A stretch of 64,000 nucleotides of DNA, from contig NZ_JAUTDO010000002.1 of NCBI RefSeq assembly GCF_030646165.1, positions 248,001 to 312,000 of the forward strand, in the 5' to 3' direction. The first letter of the stretch is position 1. Each line of letters opens with the position of its first letter. Both the position numbers and the translations under genes were made by a program. This DNA is from Conexibacter sp. CPCC 206217 (lineage in GTDB: Bacteria > Actinomycetota > Thermoleophilia > Solirubrobacterales > Solirubrobacteraceae). This document shows, piece by piece, positions 59,838 through 64,000 of this stretch. A model generated the notes under the pieces. The model made no database searches, was not told the origin of the DNA, and saw only the letters and a program-made list of their open reading frames with translations.

Positions 59838-61994
59838 ATGCCCGCAGATCCCCCAGATCAGCGCCCCAGCGGGGATCGCCTGCCCGCTGAGCGGCCCCCG
59901 ACGGGCGACGGGAGACCGACCCCGCCGCCGCCAGCCCCGCCCGGTTGGAGAGTGACGCCGGCGCCCGACGGCCGCGGCACGCCGACCAGACCCCGCACCG
60001 GCGGCTACAGAGGGCCGCGGATGCCCGGCGGTCGCTGGGGGATCCTGATCTTCGTCGTCGTCCTGCTGGGACTCAACTTCTGGATCTCCTCCAACGCGCT
60101 GTCGCCGAGCGAGCGCGTGAAGGTCTCCTACAGCGGCCCGGCCGACACGCCGAGCTTCCTGCAGGAGGTCAGAGACGGCAACGTCAGAGAGATCTTCTCG
60201 ACCGGCGCCTCGATCCAGGGCGAGTTCGACAGAGACGTCACGAACCCGGCGAGAGGCAGAGACGGCTCCGTCACCTCGACGAAGTTCTCGACCGAGATCC
60301 CGGCGTTCGCCGACACCGACGACCTCACCAAGCTGCTGCAGGACAACGACGTGATCGTCAACGCGAAGCCGCCCGAGGACGGCCCGTCGCTGCTGGTATC
60401 GCTGCTGCTCGGGTTTGGCCCGGTGATCCTGATCGTGCTGCTGTTCGTGATGCTGTCGCGCCGGATGGCCGGCGCCGGCGGCGGGATGATGTCGTTCGGC
60501 CGCTCCAGAGCACGGCGCTCCGAGGGCGGCGAGCAGCGCGTCACGTTCAGAGACGTCGCCGGCATCGACGAGGCCGAGAACGAGCTGCACGAGATCGTCG
60601 ACTTCCTCAAGAACCCGCAGAAGTACCAGAGACTCGGCGGCAAGATCCCGAAGGGCGTGCTGCTGAGCGGCCAGCCCGGCACCGGCAAGACGCTGCTGGC
60701 GCGCGCGGTCGCGGGCGAGGCCGGCACGCCGTTCTTCTCGATGTCGGCGTCGGAGTTCGTCGAGATGATCGTCGGCGTCGGCGCGTCGCGCGTGCGCGAC
60801 CTCTTCAGACAGGCCAAGGAAGCTGCCCCTGCGATCATCTTCATCGACGAGCTCGACGCGATCGGGCGTGCGCGCGGCGGCGGCCGCGGCTCGTTCGGCG
60901 GCAACGACGAGCGCGAGCAGACGCTCAACCAGATCCTCACCGAGATGGACGGCTTCGAGCCGACGACCGCGGTGATCGTGATCGCCGCGACCAACCGCCC
61001 GGAGATCCTCGACCAGGCGCTGCTGCGCCCCGGCCGCTTCGACCGCCGCGTGACCGTCGCCCCACCCGACCGCAACGGCCGCCTGCACATCCTCAAGGTG
61101 CACACGCGCTCCGTCCCGCTCGCCGACGACATCGACCTCGACGCGATCGCCTCGACGACGCCGGGCATGGTCGGCGCCGACCTCGCCAACCTCGTCAACG
61201 AGGGCGCCCTGCTGGCCGCCCGTCGCGGCCACGACAAGGTCAGCAGCGCCGACTTCACCGACGCGCTCGAGAAGGTCGTGCTCGGCGCCGAGCGCAAGGT
61301 GATGATGAGCGACGAGGACCGCAGACGGACCGCCTACCACGAGGCGGGCCACGCCGTCGTCGGGATGCTGACCGAGGGCGCGGACCCCGTCCGCAAGGTC
61401 TCGATCATCCCGCGCGGGCAGGCGCTCGGCGTCACCTTCTCCTCGCCGGACGCGGACAAGTACAACTACGACGAGCGCTACCTGGTCGGCAAGATCCGGG
61501 TCGCGCTGGGCGGGCGCGTCGCGGAGGAGGTCGTCTTCGGCGACCTCACGACCGGCGCCGAGTCCGACATCCAGCAGCTGACCGGGATCGCGCGGCAGAT
61601 GGTCGGGCGCTGGGGCATGAGCCCCGCGATCGGCCCGATCGCCGTGCTCGCCTCCGAGGGCAACGGGATGCTGCTGCCGGGCGTCTCGGAGACGTCGGAG
61701 TCGACGCAGCGGCTGGTCGACGAGGAGGTCCGCCGGATCGTCGACACCGCGCACGCCGACGTCACGCAGCTGCTGCGCGAGCATCGCGGCAACCTCGACT
61801 CGCTCGTCGCGGAGCTGCTGAAGAGAGAGACGCTCGACGAGGCCGACGCCTACGCCGCCGCCGGCCTGTTGGAGATGCGCCCCGAGCGGATCGATCGCTC
61901 CACGCCGGTCTTGCCGCAGCTGAAGGACGCGTCCGTGCCCGCCAGCGGCAACGGCCTGCCGGAGGGACTCGAACGGCCGGAGCTGCCGTCGTGA
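59838..61994 (+). CDS. ftsH: ATP-dependent zinc metalloprotease FtsH
   Basis: 718 residues. A Pro-rich cytoplasmic N-terminus of about 65 residues, first membrane segment ([16 protein letters not shown]), periplasmic domain, second segment ([22 protein letters not shown]), AAA+ domain with Walker [19 protein letters not shown] (about 278), Walker [37 protein letters not shown], and the protease site HEAGH (about 500) with [10 protein letters not shown]. It degrades damaged membrane proteins. Most AGA codons fall in the first 330 codons. It overlaps the RDD gene by 4 bp (GTGA). Confidence 0.96.
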   Translation: MPADPPDQRPSGDRLPAERPPTGDGRPTPPPPAPPGWRVTPAPDGRGTPTRPRTGGYRGPRMPGGRWGILIFVVVLLGLNFWISSNALSPSERVKVSYSGPADTPSFLQEVRDGNVREIFSTGASIQGEFDRDVTNPARGRDGSVTSTKFSTEIPAFADTDDLTKLLQDNDVIVNAKPPEDGPSLLVSLLLGFGPVILIVLLFVMLSRRMAGAGGGMMSFGRSRARRSEGGEQRVTFRDVAGIDEAENELHEIVDFLKNPQKYQRLGGKIPKGVLLSGQPGTGKTLLARAVAGEAGTPFFSMSASEFVEMIVGVGASRVRDLFRQAKEAAPAIIFIDELDAIGRARGGGRGSFGGNDEREQTLNQILTEMDGFEPTTAVIVIAATNRPEILDQALLRPGRFDRRVTVAPPDRNGRLHILKVHTRSVPLADDIDLDAIASTTPGMVGADLANLVNEGALLAARRGHDKVSSADFTDALEKVVLGAERKVMMSDEDRRRTAYHEAGHAVVGMLTEGADPVRKVSIIPRGQALGVTFSSPDADKYNYDERYLVGKIRVALGGRVAEEVVFGDLTTGAESDIQQLTGIARQMVGRWGMSPAIGPIAVLASEGNGMLLPGVSETSESTQRLVDEEVRRIVDTAHADVTQLLREHRGNLDSLVAELLKRETLDEADAYAAAGLLEMRPERIDRSTPVLPQLKDASVPASGNGLPEGLERPELPS

Positions 61995-62668
61995 GCGAGC
62001 TGCGCCGCTTCGGCGGCGCGCAGGACGCCCCGGCGCCGGTGACGTACGAGCTGGCCAGCTGGGGCGTGCGGGCGTGGGCGTACCTGATCGACCTGCTGGT
62101 GCTGCTGGGGCTCTGCATCGTCGTCGCCGCCGGCGCGGTGATCGCCGAGGGCGACACGGAGCAGGCGCGCAGACTGGCGCAGACGCTCGGGCTCGCGGTC
62201 GCGACGCCGCTGTGGCTCGCCTACGCGCCGTTGCTGCTGATGCGCAGGGGCGAGCGCAACGGCCAGACGCTCGGCAAGCAGGCGATGAGAATCCGCGTCG
62301 TGCGCGAGAACGGCGAGCCCGTCACGCTCGGCAACGGCGCCCTGCGCGAGATCATCGGCCGACAGCTGCTGGTCGCCTTCACCTACGGGCTCTACGCGGT
62401 CGTCGACTACGCCTGGCCGTGGTGGGACAAGCCGAGACAGTGCCTGCACGACAAGGTCGCGCAGACGCGCGTCGTGCTGCTGACGCCGCTGAGCGCGGAC
62501 GCCGTCGCGAGCTTCACGACCGGCGTCGACGCGCACGCTCCGGATCAGCCGGTCGCGCAGGATCAGCCGACGAGCGGCCGCTCGACGCCGCTGCCGCCGC
62601 CCCCGGCGCCGCCGGTCGACGACGCGCCCGTGCGCGACGGCTGGCTGCCGCCGACCTCGGGCCGCTGA
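61991..62668 (+). CDS. RDD-family membrane protein
   Basis: 225 residues from GTG 61991 overlapping the ftsH stop. RDD domain: [70 protein letters not shown] with the conserved Arg and Asp residues, and [16 protein letters not shown]. The last ~60 residues are a low-complexity Pro/Gln/Asp tail ([18 protein letters not shown]). The RDD function is unknown (transport or envelope). Its 3' end overlaps the oppositely oriented gene at 62563 by 106 bp. Confidence 0.85.
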   Translation: MSELRRFGGAQDAPAPVTYELASWGVRAWAYLIDLLVLLGLCIVVAAGAVIAEGDTEQARRLAQTLGLAVATPLWLAYAPLLLMRRGERNGQTLGKQAMRIRVVRENGEPVTLGNGALREIIGRQLLVAFTYGLYAVVDYAWPWWDKPRQCLHDKVAQTRVVLLTPLSADAVASFTTGVDAHAPDQPVAQDQPTSGRSTPLPPPPAPPVDDAPVRDGWLPPTSGR

Positions 62669-64000
62669 GGCGCGGGATCGGCCGCTGCCGGCCCGCCCGG
62701 ACCGGCGCGCAGGTAGGTCGTCAGGAACGTCAGCGCGACGACGCCGATGAACAGCAGCGTCGGGCCGGAGTCGTTGAAGAGCGAGCCGGAGATCGACGCG
62801 CCGAGGCCGCCGAACAGCCCCGCCCGCCAGACCGGGTCGGTCTCGACCGCCGAGTAGATCCGCTTGCGGTACTTGACGGCGTAGGTGACCGCGAGCGCGC
62901 ACAGCAGCAGCAGGAGCGGGCCGTAGCCGCTGCGCAGGACCTTCCATGCGAGCTCGTAGCGGCGCTGGAAGGTGTCGAGCTGGTCCGACAGCGAGCCGTG
63001 CAGGACGGTGCGCGTGAAGTGGCCGTCGCCGCTGGTGGCGAGGTCCAGCACGGCCAGCGCCGCGAGCCCCGCGATTGGCGTCAGCAGCGCTCCCAGCAGC
63101 GCCTTCTTCGTGATCCCTCCGGGCAGCATCAGCAGCGTCGCGACGGCCGCGCCGCCGGCGACGGTGAAGATGCCGCCGACGTCGGCGCCGAGCCGGCCGG
63201 AGCCCATCACGAGCGCCAGCACGACGCCGCCGAGCGCGAACGTCAGCGCACCGGCGCGCGAGCGCTCGCGCCGGCGCCACAGCGCCGCGATCGCGATCAG
63301 CAGCATCACCGTCAGGACGATCTCGAGCTCGTTGCCGAGGCCGTAGAAGCGCGAGCCCGAACGCGGGCTGGGGCCCAGCAGCGAGCGGATCACGAGGTGC
63401 GAGTGGTTGGCGAGGTCGACGGTGTAGGCGACCAGTCCGACCACGCACGGCACCGCCGGCCCGCGCGGCCAGCGCACGAGCCGATCGGTCAGCAGCGCGA
63501 GCGCGAACGAGCCGCCCGCGAGCATGAACAGCTCCGCCTGGCGCGACGGCGCGAAGGCGGCCGTCACGAGCACCATCGCCGGCAGCCACATCAGCGCCAG
63601 CCCGCCGAGTCGCAGCGCGAAGCGGACGCCGACGCGGTCGCGCACGATGCCCGCGAGCAGCACGATCGCCAGCCATGTGAAGAGGAACGTCTGCAGCGCC
63701 GGCATGCGCCGCGCGGAGATCACGCTGAGACGCTCGTCGAGCTTGTTCAGCGCCGCCGCGTCGCGCACGCCGGAGAGGCTGATCGGCTGACCGCGCACGC
63801 CGTCGGGCACCGGCACGCCGAGGTGGTCGAGGATCGTCGGCAGCAGGTCGATGCCCGCGGCGACGCCGTCGAGGTGGGTCGTCGCCGACGTGAAGCTGCC
63901 GCCGGATCCGCTCGTGAGGCCGACGATCCCGGTCCACAGCAGCTGCGGCGCGCGAAACGGCGGCGGCGCCTGCTCGGCGATCAGCAGCTGGTCGGGCGCG
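62563..64000 (-). CDS. AlkP-superfamily-like / polytopic membrane protein (5' end outside window)
   Basis: The frame is open from the right window edge to the TGA at 62563-62565. The visible N-terminal part (FTSATTHLDGVAAGIDLLPTILDHLGVPVPDGVRGQPISL) is the C-terminal piece of an alkaline-phosphatase/sulfatase-like domain (ends PTILDHLG.P.P). About eleven membrane segments follow (e.g. LQTFLFTWLAIVLLAGIV, LMWLPAMVLVTAAFAP, LEIVLTVMLLIAIAALWRR, PLLLLLCALAVTYAV). A Gly/Ser/Pro tail overlaps the RDD gene. The fusion suggests an envelope-linked phospho-/sulfo-transfer or hydrolase, not further assignable. Confidence 0.75.
   Translation of the reverse strand, partial: APDQLLIAEQAPPPFRAPQLLWTGIVGLTSGSGGSFTSATTHLDGVAAGIDLLPTILDHLGVPVPDGVRGQPISLSGVRDAAALNKLDERLSVISARRMPALQTFLFTWLAIVLLAGIVRDRVGVRFALRLGGLALMWLPAMVLVTAAFAPSRQAELFMLAGGSFALALLTDRLVRWPRGPAVPCVVGLVAYTVDLANHSHLVIRSLLGPSPRSGSRFYGLGNELEIVLTVMLLIAIAALWRRRERSRAGALTFALGGVVLALVMGSGRLGADVGGIFTVAGGAAVATLLMLPGGITKKALLGALLTPIAGLAALAVLDLATSGDGHFTRTVLHGSLSDQLDTFQRRYELAWKVLRSGYGPLLLLLCALAVTYAVKYRKRIYSAVETDPVWRAGLFGGLGASISGSLFNDSGPTLLFIGVVALTFLTTYLRAGPGGPAAADPAPQRPEVGGSQPSRTGASSTGGAGGGGSGVERPLVG

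Noticed and set aside
1..64000. CRISPR array, prophage or plasmid origin
   Set aside because: No regularly spaced repeats, phage structural genes, replication initiator or partition genes were seen.

Overview
The window is GC-rich (about 70%) actinobacterial DNA. Several secreted proteins carry the short N-terminal segment ending [14 protein letters not shown] followed by Gly-X-Y repeats, a style I associate with Thermoleophilia (Solirubrobacter/Conexibacter-type organisms). Genes are dense, many overlap by 4 bp (ATGA/GTGA), and intergenic hairpins usually lack U-tracts. The lineage is an inference from protein style; no rRNA lies in the window. The only RNA gene found is tRNA-Thr(CGT). I saw no CRISPR array, prophage or classical insertion sequence.

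Layout. 1-13.7 kb: the 3' end of RNase D, a secreted polysaccharide deacetylase, a DHA2-type efflux pump with its MarR regulator, an HxlR regulator, an IclR regulator next to a class III aminotransferase, a glutathionyl-hydroquinone-reductase-type GST, the helicase RecD2, and a metallo-beta-lactamase-fold/GntR pair. 14.3-29.3 kb: a carbohydrate-utilisation locus on the minus strand. It holds a sugar ABC transporter (permease, lipoprotein, double ATPase), a GntR regulator, an SDR, a large secreted GH36-like protein, a D-2-hydroxyacid dehydrogenase, E1-alpha, E1-beta and a free-standing lipoyl protein. A second SDR and an aldose-epimerase-like gene stand just upstream. 29.4-41.9 kb: secreted and surface proteins (M1 peptidase, two collagen-like proteins, GH3 glycosidase, DUF4232 protein, PhoX-type phosphatase), GlpD, tRNA-Thr and a TetR regulator. 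42-47.7 kb: small proteins, a PD-(D/E)XK-like (DUF559) gene bracketed by two near-identical palindromic repeats, DNA polymerase III delta', an SDR and GalE. 47.9-64 kb: B12-dependent ribonucleotide reductase, a DoxX-like protein, an HtaA haem-binding surface protein behind two iron-box-like sites, a Kelch/collagen protein, a divergent ANTAR regulator/sigma factor pair, MsrB, a cupin, FtsH, an RDD protein and a truncated AlkP-like/membrane protein.

How the genes work together. In the 14-28 kb locus the likely flow is extracellular glycan cleavage (GH36-like), ABC import, oxidation by SDRs and the D-2-hydroxyacid dehydrogenase to a 2-oxo acid, then oxidative decarboxylation by E1 onto a lipoyl carrier. 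No E2 acyltransferase domain is encoded there. The GntR inside this operon has a close paralogue next to the MBL-fold gene at 11.5 kb, and the three promoter regions share similar AT-rich motifs, so they may form one regulon.

Most unusual features: (i) the nuclease-like gene bracketed at its start and stop by 48/49-identical palindromes (42658-43634), with a diverged but still foldable third copy at 27251; (ii) the E2-less oxo-acid dehydrogenase inside a glycan operon; (iii) heavy, gene-specific use of the AGA arginine codon in a very GC-rich genome.
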